Assembly: GCA_965662045.1 (NCBI GenBank)
Contig: CBFIGE010000004.1
Span: forward strand, 1-64,000
Origin: UBA3478 sp965662045
Lineage (GTDB): Bacteria > Bacteroidota > Bacteroidia > Flavobacteriales > Flavobacteriaceae
DNA length: 64,000 nt
Direction: 5' to 3'
The notes under the pieces were generated by a model. The model did not search any database. It was given only the letters and a program-made list of their open reading frames with translations, and had not been told where the DNA came from. How positions within the stretch are numbered: the first letter of the stretch is position 1; every line of letters begins with the position of its first letter. The position numbers and the translations under genes were made by a program. Of the stretch, positions 34,779 through 43,170 are shown in pieces.

Positions 34779-36356
34779 TTATTCAAATTTTGCAGATACC
34801 TCAGCAGCTACTTTAGTCAATGTTTCAATCGCTTTATCTGTTAATTTTCCAGATTTAAGAACGTCTAAAACCTCTCTGTGCTGTGAGTTAAGTACTTCTA
34901 AATAGTCACTTTCAAAAGCTTTTACTTGATTGACAGGAACGTTTCTCAACAAGTTTTTTGAACCTGCAAAAATGATAGCTACCTGATTTTCAACAGTAAA
35001 AGGATCATTTTGAGCCTGCTTTAAAATTTCAACATTACGTTTTCCTTTCTCAATCACATTCAAGGTTGCTGCATCTAAATCTGATCCAAATTTCGCGAAA
35101 GCCTCAAGCTCTCTAAATTGAGCTTGGTCTAACTTTAATGTACCCGAAACTTTTTTCATCGACTTGATCTGAGCAGAACCTCCAACCCTTGATACAGAGA
35201 TACCAACGTTAATCGCAGGTCTAACCCCTTGGTTGAATAAGTCTTGTTCTAAGAAGATTTGACCGTCTGTTATCGAAATTACATTAGTAGGGATATAGGC
35301 AGATACGTCACCTGCCTGTGTTTCGATAATTGGTAATGCAGTCAAAGACCCTCCTCCTTTTACCTTATCCTTAAGGCTTTCAGGAAGATCGTTCATTTGA
35401 GTAGCAATATTATCATCAGCGATAACCTTAGCAGAGCGCTCTAACAATCTTGAATGAAGGTAGAAAACGTCACCTGGATAAGCTTCACGTCCTGGAGGTC
35501 TTCTCAATAATAGAGAAACCTCACGGTATGCCACGGCCTGCTTTGATAAATCATCATATACAATTAAGGCTGGTCTTCCAGTGTCTCTAAAATATTCCCC
35601 AATTGCAGCACCAGCGAAAGGGGCATATACTTGCATAGGAGCAGGGTCTGATGCGTTAGCAGCAACAATTGTAGTGTATGCTAAAGCACCTTTATCTTCT
35701 AGGACCTGAGCAATAGCTGCAACTGTAGAAGCTTTCTGACCAATAGCCACATAGATACAATAAACAGGTTCCCCTGCATCATAAAATTCTTTTTGATTTA
35801 AGATGGTATCAATACAAACTGTAGTTTTACCTGTTTGTCTGTCACCAATAACTAGCTCTCTCTGACCTCTTCCCACTGGAATCATCGCGTCAATAGACTT
35901 GATTCCTGTTTGTAAAGGTTCGTTCACGGGTTGTCTGTAAATTACTCCTGGTGCTTTTCGCTCCAATGGCATTTCGTAAGTTTCACCGGAGATTGGGCCT
36001 TTACCGTCAATAGCATTACCCAAGGTGCCTAAAACACGTCCAACTACTCCTTCTCCAACATTAATAGAGGCGATACGCTCTGTTCTTTTTACTTGAGAAC
36101 CTTCACTTACGTCCTTTGAAGTTCCTAACAATACGACACCAACATTGTCGACCTCGAGGTTGAGAACAATCCCTTGCATTCCGGTTTCAAATTCAACAAG
36201 CTCACCGTATTGAGCGTTTGAAAGTCCAAACACACGTGCGATACCGTCTCCTACACTTAACACAGTTCCGACTTGATCTAGCTTGGCGCTTGCGTCAAAC
36301 CCTTCTATTTGTTGTTTTAATATTGCTGATACCTCAGCAGCTTTTACTTCTGCCAT
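34779..36356 (-). CDS. atpA: ATP synthase F1 subunit alpha
   Basis: The 525-residue subunit has the Walker A motif GDRQTGKTT (about 171-179), IYVAIGQKASTVA, the Walker B-like LIVYDDLSKQA, and the signature PAINVGISVSRVGGSAQ. It forms the non-catalytic nucleotide sites of the F1 head with beta, which must be encoded elsewhere. It starts one base after the atpH stop. Translation and operon position are normal. Confidence 0.98.
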   Translation of the reverse strand: MAEVKAAEVSAILKQQIEGFDASAKLDQVGTVLSVGDGIARVFGLSNAQYGELVEFETGMQGIVLNLEVDNVGVVLLGTSKDVSEGSQVKRTERIASINVGEGVVGRVLGTLGNAIDGKGPISGETYEMPLERKAPGVIYRQPVNEPLQTGIKSIDAMIPVGRGQRELVIGDRQTGKTTVCIDTILNQKEFYDAGEPVYCIYVAIGQKASTVAAIAQVLEDKGALAYTTIVAANASDPAPMQVYAPFAGAAIGEYFRDTGRPALIVYDDLSKQAVAYREVSLLLRRPPGREAYPGDVFYLHSRLLERSAKVIADDNIATQMNDLPESLKDKVKGGGSLTALPIIETQAGDVSAYIPTNVISITDGQIFLEQDLFNQGVRPAINVGISVSRVGGSAQIKSMKKVSGTLKLDQAQFRELEAFAKFGSDLDAATLNVIEKGKRNVEILKQAQNDPFTVENQVAIIFAGSKNLLRNVPVNQVKAFESDYLEVLNSQHREVLDVLKSGKLTDKAIETLTKVAAEVSAKFE

Positions 36357-36357
36357 T

Positions 36358-36897
36358 TTATAGACTTTTAGAAAATTCTCTTTTAATTCGTGTTAATTTG
36401 TTTTTAATGCTTGCATCAAATTCGTTGTCGTCAAATTTTAAGACAAACCCTCCGAGAATACTCGGATCAACTATATTTTCAAGACTTATGTTTTTAAGTC
36501 CTTGTTTTTCGAGATTCGTGATAATTGCTTTTTGAGATGACTCATTCAAGGCTACTGCAGAAATTACCGTCACATTTTGTGTGTCATTTAAAGCTTGACA
36601 TCTTCTGTCATATTCATTGGCAATTTGAGCAATTAACGACAATCGTTTATTAGTGGCTAAAACATCAATTAAGCTTTTGACAAGACTTGAGCTATCTGAA
36701 AATATCTTATCCAAATAGGTCTTAATGACAGTTGAAGACACTGTAGTGTTTTGCAATAGCCGCTTTAGTTCATTAGAACCTTCAACTGTTTGAGCAATAT
36801 GCATCATATCTTTCGATACAGTCTCGACATTGTTGCTTTCAACGGCAGCCTCAAAAAGTGCTTTTGCGTATCTTACAGATGCTCTAGAATTAATCAT
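36358..36897 (-). CDS. atpH: ATP synthase F1 subunit delta (OSCP)
   Basis: The 179-residue subunit has the family pattern: an N-terminal helical bundle (RYAKALFEAAVESNNVETVSKD) and the C-terminal signature NIVDPSILGGFVLKFDDNEFDASIKNKL. It links the F1 head to the peripheral stalk formed by AtpF. It starts immediately after atpF with no intergenic bases and is followed by atpA. Confidence 0.95.
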   Translation of the reverse strand: MINSRASVRYAKALFEAAVESNNVETVSKDMMHIAQTVEGSNELKRLLQNTTVSSTVIKTYLDKIFSDSSSLVKSLIDVLATNKRLSLIAQIANEYDRRCQALNDTQNVTVISAVALNESSQKAIITNLEKQGLKNISLENIVDPSILGGFVLKFDDNEFDASIKNKLTRIKREFSKSL

Positions 36898-37398
36898 TTA
36901 GGATAATTTTACTTCGTCAATAATGGCGTCGATATGAGCAATCTGCTTTTGTTCTTTTGCCAACTCATCTTGTAATAATTTTTCAGCAACTGCAATAGAC
37001 AGCTTAGATACCTCAGTTTTGATCTCTTCAAGTGCAGCTTTCTTCTCGCTTTCAATAGTGCTTTTCGCTTTGTCTATGATATTTTGAGATTCTGCTTGAG
37101 CTATCACCTCGGCGTCGGCAATGATTTTATCCTTTATTGAACGAGCCTCTTTGAGCATTTCCTCTCGTTCTAATCGTGCTTCTTTAAGCAAGCGGTCATT
37201 GTCGCTATTCATCGCTTCAACTTCCTCTTTAGCTTTTTGTGCCGCGTTTAAAGCGTCTTGAATTCCTGATTCACGCTCTTCAAGTGCACTTAATATTGGT
37301 TTCCAAGCAAATTTGATCATCAAAAAAATGACAACCAACATCAATACAGTTTGTATGATGAATAAACCTGGAGAAAAATCGTTTAATAATTGATCCAT
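36898..37398 (-). CDS. atpF: ATP synthase Fo subunit b
   Basis: The 166-residue subunit has one N-terminal membrane helix (about 12-32, FIIQTVLMLVVIFLMIKFAW) followed by a long charged coiled coil rich in Glu, Lys and Ala. As a dimer it forms the peripheral stalk. It is separated from atpE by 68 bases that contain a perfect 13-bp hairpin, the largest gap within the core atp operon. Confidence 0.96.
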   Translation of the reverse strand: MDQLLNDFSPGLFIIQTVLMLVVIFLMIKFAWKPILSALEERESGIQDALNAAQKAKEEVEAMNSDNDRLLKEARLEREEMLKEARSIKDKIIADAEVIAQAESQNIIDKAKSTIESEKKAALEEIKTEVSKLSIAVAEKLLQDELAKEQKQIAHIDAIIDEVKLS

Positions 37399-37424
37399 AC
37401 GTTTTGTTTAATGACAATAATGAA

Positions 37425-37455
37425 TACAAACAGGAACCAACCGTTCCTGTTTGTA
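37425..37455 (-). promoter_or_regulatory. Perfect 13-bp hairpin between atpE and atpF
   Basis: TACAAACAGGAAC (37425-37437) and GTTCCTGTTTGTA (37443-37455) form a perfect 13-bp stem with a 5-base loop, starting about a dozen bases after the atpE stop in the transcript. No T-run follows on the minus strand, so full termination is not expected. It could protect or define the 3' end of an atpB-atpE message, or cause partial attenuation, and so raise c-subunit output. That role is inference. Confidence 0.75.
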
Positions 37456-37466
37456 TAGCTTAATTA

Positions 37467-37661
37467 TTACTTTCCTAAGAAGATTGCAGCAAATGCTAAA
37501 CCTTCTAATAAAGCCGCGATAATAATCATATTTGTCTGGATTTTTGAAGTCGCTTCTGGCTGGCGTGCAATACCCTCCATAGCTTTACCTCCAATTTGGC
37601 CTAAACCAATACCAGCACCTATTACAATTAATCCGGCACCTACTAAATTTGGAATTGTCAT
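37467..37661 (-). CDS. atpE: ATP synthase Fo subunit c
   Basis: The 64-residue proteolipid has two membrane helices joined by a polar loop with the conserved ARQPE (33-37). The ion-carrying Glu lies in helix 2 (ALLEGLAFAAIF, about 53). The residue after this Glu is Gly, not Ser or Thr, which argues for protons as coupling ion, although a Gln is present in helix 1 (GLGQIGG). Several copies form the c-ring, so its expression has to exceed that of its neighbours; the downstream hairpin may contribute. Confidence 0.97.
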   Translation of the reverse strand: MTIPNLVGAGLIVIGAGIGLGQIGGKAMEGIARQPEATSKIQTNMIIIAALLEGLAFAAIFLGK

Positions 37662-37696
37662 GATTTTGAGTTTATGTTAAACGAAATAATTACGAG

Positions 37697-38833
37697 TTAA
37701 TGATGTTCGTGTTCTTCGACAGCCATACCGATAAACAATGCAGAAAGCATTGTAAAGATGTAGGCTTGTAGAAAGGCCACTAACAATTCTATTATGGTTA
37801 TAAAAAGTGATAATGCAAAAGATAAAGCGCTTGCTCCAAAAACTCCCATTGTGCTTCTCAATGTAATACCAATTGCTATAATGCTCATCACTACGATGTG
37901 GCCTGCTGAAATATTAGCAAACAGACGCACCATAAGTGCAAAAGGCTTGGTCAAAGTTCCTAAGAATTCGATTGGAGCCAGAATAATTTTCATCGGAATC
38001 GGAACTCCCGGCATCCAAAAAATATGTTTCCAATAATCTTTGTTCGCGCTGAAATGTGTGATAATATAGGTGAATAACGCCAGTGAAAAGGTCACTGCAA
38101 TCTGACCAGTAATATTGAATCCAAAAGGCATTAATCCTAACAAGTTTGAAACCCAAATAAAGAAGAAAACAGTCATTAAAAAGCCGATAAATTTTTTATA
38201 CTGCTTCTCGCCAATATTAGGCTTGGCTATTTCATCTCTGACGTAAATAACAAGAGGTTCTAAAATTCTAGAAAACCCAGTAGGAATGCTGCTTTTTTTG
38301 TATTGTGCTGCAAGTCTTCTGAACCAGAAAATCAATAAAGTGAAAACGAGCAACATTCCAAAAACACTTTTAGTTATAGAAAAATCTAATGCCGCGTGAG
38401 CGTTGTCTGGATGATGATCTTCGTCAAAATGTATAGCAGTTTCCCCTTTGTCTAGTTCGTAGATTTTTTCATGGTATTTGACCAAAGAGACTCCATCTTT
38501 TTCTACAACTACATGGCCAGAATCATCATGGTGAAACTCAGAAGACGAAAAGAATCTGAAACCTTCAGAGGTTTTAACAATGATTGGAAGCCCAAACCCT
38601 ACGTGTATTCGCTCACCATGACTGTTGTTATAAGAAAACAAATGAAAATCGTGGGCGTCTTTTATATGGTGCAGAATATATTCGGCAATTTCATCATCTT
38701 CATCGATGGCATTTGCCTCTTCGAGGTGTCCTTCTTTAGGATCTGCGTCCTTTGCCTGCACCGAGAGGGTCCCTGCAGAAAACAATACAGAACAAAGAAG
38801 TGAAACAATTTGAAGCTTAGACGTTAAACGCAT
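37697..38833 (-). CDS. atpB: ATP synthase Fo subunit a, long Bacteroidota form
   Basis: The 378-residue subunit is longer than the roughly 270 residues of E. coli AtpB. It has an N-terminal signal-like helix (about 1-27) and a His/Asp/Glu-rich exported region (28-150) before the membrane core. The core has the proton-channel helices, including FANISAGHIVVMSIIAIG (around the essential Arg in MVRLFANISAGH) and the C-terminal ELLVAFLQAYIFTMLSALFIG. The N-terminal extension is typical of Bacteroidota, and its purpose is unknown. It heads the atpB-E-F-H-A-G genes. Confidence 0.96.
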   Translation of the reverse strand: MRLTSKLQIVSLLCSVLFSAGTLSVQAKDADPKEGHLEEANAIDEDDEIAEYILHHIKDAHDFHLFSYNNSHGERIHVGFGLPIIVKTSEGFRFFSSSEFHHDDSGHVVVEKDGVSLVKYHEKIYELDKGETAIHFDEDHHPDNAHAALDFSITKSVFGMLLVFTLLIFWFRRLAAQYKKSSIPTGFSRILEPLVIYVRDEIAKPNIGEKQYKKFIGFLMTVFFFIWVSNLLGLMPFGFNITGQIAVTFSLALFTYIITHFSANKDYWKHIFWMPGVPIPMKIILAPIEFLGTLTKPFALMVRLFANISAGHIVVMSIIAIGITLRSTMGVFGASALSFALSLFITIIELLVAFLQAYIFTMLSALFIGMAVEEHEHH

Positions 38834-38922
38834 GCTTGGGTTGGTCTTTCAAAATTTTGTGCAAATGTAATTAAAGTGATAGAAAAGTCTAGCTATTTTT
38901 TGGCTTTTTTAGACCAGACGAC

Positions 38923-39279
38923 TCAAGTATTTTCAGAACGGGCTAACCATCGAATTAATACAATGACCTCTAGGAAGGTTGAAAATAGAAAAGGTAGTAG
39001 GTCGTTTTGTGCCTGGTTGTTGAATGAGTTTAAAAAAACGGCTGTGGAGGTGTTCCAGAACACCCAATACAAAGTTGGTTTAACAAAAACTGATATCAAA
39101 AAGATAAATCCTACATTTTGAAAATTGTGCTTTGCGTTAAACGTGTGGACTATTGCAAGAAATGCCAAAGAAAATAAGTAAAAAAAAAGATAGACAACAA
39201 GCAGCCTCATACTGAAATTGAGAACTATATGACCCAATGAGAACACCATTAGACCTGCGATGTATAGTTTGTTTTTCAA
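38923..39279 (-). CDS. AtpI-like four-helix membrane protein (118 aa)
   Basis: The 118-residue protein is almost entirely membrane helices: about 7-25, 27-48, 59-76 and 92-110. I recognise it only as a Flavobacteriia protein located before atpB. Its size, topology and position match AtpI (ATP synthase chain I), which assists c-ring assembly and ion import, although sequence similarity is not obvious by eye. Its start overlaps the AtpZ-like gene by four bases. The 89-base gap before atpB has no clear promoter. Confidence 0.68.
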   Translation of the reverse strand: MKNKLYIAGLMVFSLGHIVLNFSMRLLVVYLFFYLFSLAFLAIVHTFNAKHNFQNVGFIFLISVFVKPTLYWVFWNTSTAVFLNSFNNQAQNDLLPFLFSTFLEVIVLIRWLARSENT

Positions 39280-39500
39280 TTGCTTTTGCGAATCACATCA
39301 GAAATGATAGTATACATAGCCAATCCTACGCCTATCATAGTCAGCAGGGGTTCCCAATATTCTTTATCAGTGGAAACTGCGGTTTTTGTTCCTACCCAAT
39401 TACCTATTAGAATATACAAGAACATCTTAATTCCCATTCCTGTATACTTAATATAGCGGGAGGGTTTAGGCAATATTCTGTTTGTTTTCTTCAACAGCAA
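39276..39500 (-). CDS. AtpZ/AtpI-family F-ATPase accessory protein
   Basis: The 74-residue protein has two membrane helices (about 21-38 and 50-67) with the pattern YIKYTGMGIKMFLYILIGNWVG and LLTMIGVGLAMYTIISDVIRK, typical of the ATPase_gene1 (AtpZ/AtpQ) family found before atpB. In Bacillus, AtpZ and AtpI form a membrane channel supporting ATP synthase. It overlaps the end of the bactofilin gene by 35 bases, so it probably relies on translational coupling. Confidence 0.8.
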   Translation of the reverse strand: MLLKKTNRILPKPSRYIKYTGMGIKMFLYILIGNWVGTKTAVSTDKEYWEPLLTMIGVGLAMYTIISDVIRKSN

Positions 39501-39954
39501 TAGTCTTGGTGGGCATTGATTTGTCAGCTGATAAAGGTGCTGACCTTGAGCTCATTTGACACTTGGCGTTGAACTTAGCTCCTGGAACAATTTGCAGTTT
39601 TCCGGCTTTTACGGTCCCTTCTATAGTGGCAGTTTCTTTGAGAGAAAGTGTTTCGCTTACTGTAATGTCTCCTGTGAAATAACCCTCCACATCAGCACTT
39701 ACACATTCTATTTTACCATTTATCCTTCCGTTTTGACCAATAACTACTTTTCCGGATGTTTTGATGTCTCCTTCTAATTTTCCGTCTATTCTAAAATCGT
39801 TTTCAGAATCAATATTACCAGTTATTGTTGTATTCTTCTCAATTCTATTAGGCTGATTGCCTTGACTTTCTCCCATAAATTTTCCTGTTTTACTGTCGAA
39901 CATTTCGTTTTCGTGTTTTAGTTTTCTTAATAATTTTTGGCCTGTTTGGAACAT
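39466..39954 (-). CDS. Bactofilin (polymer-forming cytoskeletal protein)
   Basis: The protein has up to 162 residues. A beta-helical core at about 40-130 is built from short repeats (TTITGNIDSENDFRIDGKLEG, KVVIGQNGRINGKIECVS, SLKETATIEGTVKAGKLQIV, split here at turns), flanked by polar tails, as in bactofilins. These proteins polymerise without nucleotide and position cell-wall enzymes or other assemblies. The start is uncertain: ATG at 39954 or ATG at 39903 (MFDSKTGKFMG), which resembles other bactofilin starts more closely. It lies between sprE and the ATP synthase accessory genes. Confidence 0.88.
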   Translation of the reverse strand: MFQTGQKLLRKLKHENEMFDSKTGKFMGESQGNQPNRIEKNTTITGNIDSENDFRIDGKLEGDIKTSGKVVIGQNGRINGKIECVSADVEGYFTGDITVSETLSLKETATIEGTVKAGKLQIVPGAKFNAKCQMSSRSAPLSADKSMPTKTIAVEENKQNIA

Positions 39955-39975
39955 GAGGTGTTACATTTTAACGAT

Positions 39976-42462
39976 TCAATTTGGCATTTGGTGTTTTTTC
40001 TTCGAAAACAATTTTTTCTCTAGTTGCGCCCTCTCATACTCTTCTTTTTTAAATATGCCAACTAAATTGGTTTGATTCAAATTTCGGTTTAAAGTTAAAA
40101 AAATGGACGCATCTTTTTCATTGTCAAAATCCGATAGGACGATAATTTTTATCTCTTTGTCGAAATAATCAATAAAAACGTTTTGTTTTTCTGGAGAAAA
40201 CGAAGTGGAAGCCTTTTTAACCTCAGCTATGAGGTCTTTAACCTGCTCTTCATTATAGTCTCCTACTCTCCAAATAATGTAGCAAGAATCTGAGTCTTTT
40301 TGTTCTCTATCTTGAAATAAATTGCTGAGTGTATTTATGAGCTTTTGTTTTTCTGCTTCTGGGTAAAGGGCTTTAAACTGTGCCAATTTAGGCTCAAAAG
40401 CCTTTATTCCTTTTGCTCTCAAAATAGCTAGCAATTCGTAATAATCTAACTGTGCTTTTACCGAACGATCAAAAACTACAAAGGCGTTGTTTTTAGCAAG
40501 CTGGATCAATTCATCATATTTCTTAGATTGAAATAAGCTGTCAGCTGTTATAAGTAATTTGTCTTTGTTGGCATACAGATCAGCCAATGCCTCCTTGTAG
40601 TTTGTACTGTTTATGTTTTTGAGATATTCTGCTTGAATCGATTGAGGAAACTCATTGATTATGGCTCTTTTCAAATCTTCTGCCTTCTCAAATTGAGACT
40701 GATTTAATGCAATTTTATAAAGTTCAAACCTTGCAGGTAATTTTACATATGCCTCCTTTTTCTCGGCTAATTGAGTGAATCCTATTTTAGCTTTATCGGT
40801 TAAACGAAAACGATATTCATACAATAGATTGATTTGAAAATTTTGAAAATCAATCAATTGTAACAGGCTGTCTGATGCACGTTTAGTGCTCGGCAATGCA
40901 CTTAACATTTCTCGTGCAACAACTATTAAACTGTCTTGTGGGCTGTCTTTTTGTATGGTTTTTTCGATAAATTGAGTGACTCCGCCTTGATTAGAAGATT
41001 TTAAAAACCAATTATCTGATTTGAGTATTGCCCCCCATTTTAATCGAAAGTTTGCTCTTCCTTTAGTGATTCTTTGAGCATTATCGAAGTAAAAGTTTCC
41101 TGAAGAAACCTTGCGCTCTGAGGCTTTTTGTTTACGCTCCTTTTCTTGAATAATTTGTTTTTTAAGCGCATTGACCACAAATTCAGTTCGCTCGGCTTCA
41201 CTGAGGTTCATCAAAAATAATATGCTGTCTGCCTTTGTGATTTGGCGAGAATGCATTTTGAGATCGGACAAACTCTTTATTTTTTTGGACACCTCTCTCT
41301 TCTCTTTGGAAAAAGTCAAGAGCGGATATAAACTGTCATAATAATTTGCAGCTAATAAAAGTTCTTGCCTATCAAAAAAGTAGATGGCTTGATCTCTATA
41401 ATTTTCTCGAAGAAGGGTTCTGAATTTTCCTTGAGCTCCAAAGTTGGATTGGGTGTACTTTGACAAAGCCAAACTGTCTTCGCCTTTGCGCATTCTAAGT
41501 TTTGCCTCCGCCCGCTCAGCAAATGGCTTAAAAGCTCTGTATTCCCAATAATCCTCTATTTGCTTTAACTCTTGTAGGGCTTCATCTTCATTTTCCCATA
41601 AATTAATAGCGCTCAGTTTGGCTGATAATTGTAGTAGTGCAGGGGCTCTATGCCCTATTCTAATGACTTCTTTATAGGCTTGATAGGCGCTGTCCCATTT
41701 TTGATCTCGTTCATACAATTGGCCCAAAAGAAAAGCCCATCTGGCCTTTTTTTCTCCTAATTCAGCCAAAGCCACTGCCTTTTGAAGATAAGCTCTTGAG
41801 ACTTCAGTGTTTTTGGTTTCTAAAGCAATCTGAGATTGAATTAAATAATATTCGAGAGCTACCTCTTTGTCGACCCTATCTATTTTCACCTTCAGCAATT
41901 GAGACTGAGCCCGTTCGATATTATCTGTTCTATAGTAAATTTTGGCAATCCATATGTTGGCTAAAGCCTTATTAGATTCAATTCTGCTTTGGCTAAGCAC
42001 CTTGGTAAAAGCTTCTATGGCAGGCACAAATCGCTGGTCATAATAACGAGCCTTACCCAATAAAAAATAGGCTTTTTCAATACTCTGATTCTTTTGTTTC
42101 GAAGCGAATACCATGCTGTGCTTTTGAATCGCTTTGGTTGCTTTTTCTTCGGCTCGTTCAAAATTTTCATCATTGGCAACATCATCTAAAAAGACATCAA
42201 ACTTTTCTGAAGGGAAAGGTTCAACAGGAAGTAAATCAAAAAAGTTGTTTTTTTGTTCAGCCTTTAGCTGACTTAGTCCTGTCTCTAAAGCAATATTTCC
42301 GTTATATAAGACATTATAGGTGGTGTTTAACTCGTGCCAGTGTCTATTGATAAACTTGTCTTTTTGGGTACTGCACGAATTCAAAATAAGCGCGCCAATG
42401 ACTGCACAACTCAAGTAATTGAGATTGATTGATGCAGTTCCAATAAAGCGGCTCAACTTCAT
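39976..42462 (-). CDS. sprE: TPR lipoprotein SprE/PorW (gliding and type IX secretion)
   Basis: The 828-residue protein has a lipoprotein signal ending LILNSC (Cys30) and the SprE/PorW-type start of the mature region (RHWHELNTTYNVLYNGNIAL), followed by TPR-like helical repeats (for example EKAYFLLGKARYYDQRFVPA and RWAFLLGQLYERDQKWDSA) through most of its length. A small C-terminal domain begins after about 745. In F. johnsoniae SprE is needed for surface gliding and type IX secretion; in Porphyromonas PorW connects parts of the secretion machine. It starts at the stop of the ABC ATPase gene. Confidence 0.88.
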   Translation of the reverse strand: MKLSRFIGTASINLNYLSCAVIGALILNSCSTQKDKFINRHWHELNTTYNVLYNGNIALETGLSQLKAEQKNNFFDLLPVEPFPSEKFDVFLDDVANDENFERAEEKATKAIQKHSMVFASKQKNQSIEKAYFLLGKARYYDQRFVPAIEAFTKVLSQSRIESNKALANIWIAKIYYRTDNIERAQSQLLKVKIDRVDKEVALEYYLIQSQIALETKNTEVSRAYLQKAVALAELGEKKARWAFLLGQLYERDQKWDSAYQAYKEVIRIGHRAPALLQLSAKLSAINLWENEDEALQELKQIEDYWEYRAFKPFAERAEAKLRMRKGEDSLALSKYTQSNFGAQGKFRTLLRENYRDQAIYFFDRQELLLAANYYDSLYPLLTFSKEKREVSKKIKSLSDLKMHSRQITKADSILFLMNLSEAERTEFVVNALKKQIIQEKERKQKASERKVSSGNFYFDNAQRITKGRANFRLKWGAILKSDNWFLKSSNQGGVTQFIEKTIQKDSPQDSLIVVAREMLSALPSTKRASDSLLQLIDFQNFQINLLYEYRFRLTDKAKIGFTQLAEKKEAYVKLPARFELYKIALNQSQFEKAEDLKRAIINEFPQSIQAEYLKNINSTNYKEALADLYANKDKLLITADSLFQSKKYDELIQLAKNNAFVVFDRSVKAQLDYYELLAILRAKGIKAFEPKLAQFKALYPEAEKQKLINTLSNLFQDREQKDSDSCYIIWRVGDYNEEQVKDLIAEVKKASTSFSPEKQNVFIDYFDKEIKIIVLSDFDNEKDASIFLTLNRNLNQTNLVGIFKKEEYERAQLEKKLFSKKKHQMPN

Positions 42463-43170
42463 TTATTTGGCAATTTCGTTTTCAAAGTATTTTTTGAGGT
42501 CGACCAAGGTTTGTTCTGACTTTAGGTTGTCCTTGACTACTTTTCCTTTATCTAACAATACGATTCGATTGCACACATCTGTGATGTGGTGCAAGTCGTG
42601 ACTGGAAATTAATAAGCATCCATTGTGCTTTTCTGTATAGTGCAGAATCAAGGTTTTCAGTCTAATCTGAGTTGAAGGATCTAAATTGGCAAAGGGTTCA
42701 TCTAGAATGACAATTTCAGGCTCTCCGATGAACGCAGCAACAATGCCTATTTTCTTCATGTTTCCCTTTGAAAAATCTCTAATGTATTTCTTCTTGTTGA
42801 GCACTTCGCCATTAAAAAAATCCTCAAACCCACCCACAAAATCTAAGACTTCTTGTTTGTTAAGTCCTCTGAGGGAGCCTATAAACGTAAAATACTCTTC
42901 TGGAGATAGATAGCCTATAAGAAAAGATTCGTCTAAAAAAGCTGCCGTATGAGACTTCCAATCTTCACTCTGGTCTACGCGAATTTCTTTGTTGGTAATG
43001 TGACCTTGGTTCGCTTTGATCAAGTCTAGAAGTAAACTGAAAAGGGTAGTTTTTCCTGCGCCGTTATTTCCTATTAAGCCTAAGACTTCTCCTCTGCCAA
43101 TGTGCAATTGTTCGATGTCAAGAACGACTTCTTTTTTGTAAGATTTAATGATATTACTGACTTCGATCAT
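42463..43170 (-). CDS. ABC transporter ATP-binding protein
   Basis: The 235-residue ATPase has Walker A (GNNGAGKTT), Q-loop region, the signature segment RDFSKGNMKKIGIVAAFIG (a weak LSGGQ equivalent), Walker B (EIVILDEPFANLD) and the switch His (SSHDLHH). It overlaps the permease gene by four bases. The CcmA/YxlF-like form and the pairing with a multi-helix permease suggest an exporter. The substrate is unknown. The same pair is usual next to each other in Bacteroidota. Confidence 0.92.
   Translation of the reverse strand: MIEVSNIIKSYKKEVVLDIEQLHIGRGEVLGLIGNNGAGKTTLFSLLLDLIKANQGHITNKEIRVDQSEDWKSHTAAFLDESFLIGYLSPEEYFTFIGSLRGLNKQEVLDFVGGFEDFFNGEVLNKKKYIRDFSKGNMKKIGIVAAFIGEPEIVILDEPFANLDPSTQIRLKTLILHYTEKHNGCLLISSHDLHHITDVCNRIVLLDKGKVVKDNLKSEQTLVDLKKYFENEIAK

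Noticed and set aside
36231..36244. A CACGTG core within atpA that could be another parS site
   Set aside because: The flanking bases do not match the GTTNC/GAAAC arms of the consensus, so it is a chance hexamer.
37467..37661. Sodium-dependent c subunit because of the Gln in helix 1
   Set aside because: The residue after the ion-binding Glu is Gly rather than Ser or Thr, so the full sodium motif is absent and protons are more likely.
34779..38833. Loss of atpD and atpC as a sign of a broken ATP synthase
   Set aside because: Members of Bacteroidota commonly encode beta and epsilon at another locus, and all genes here are intact.
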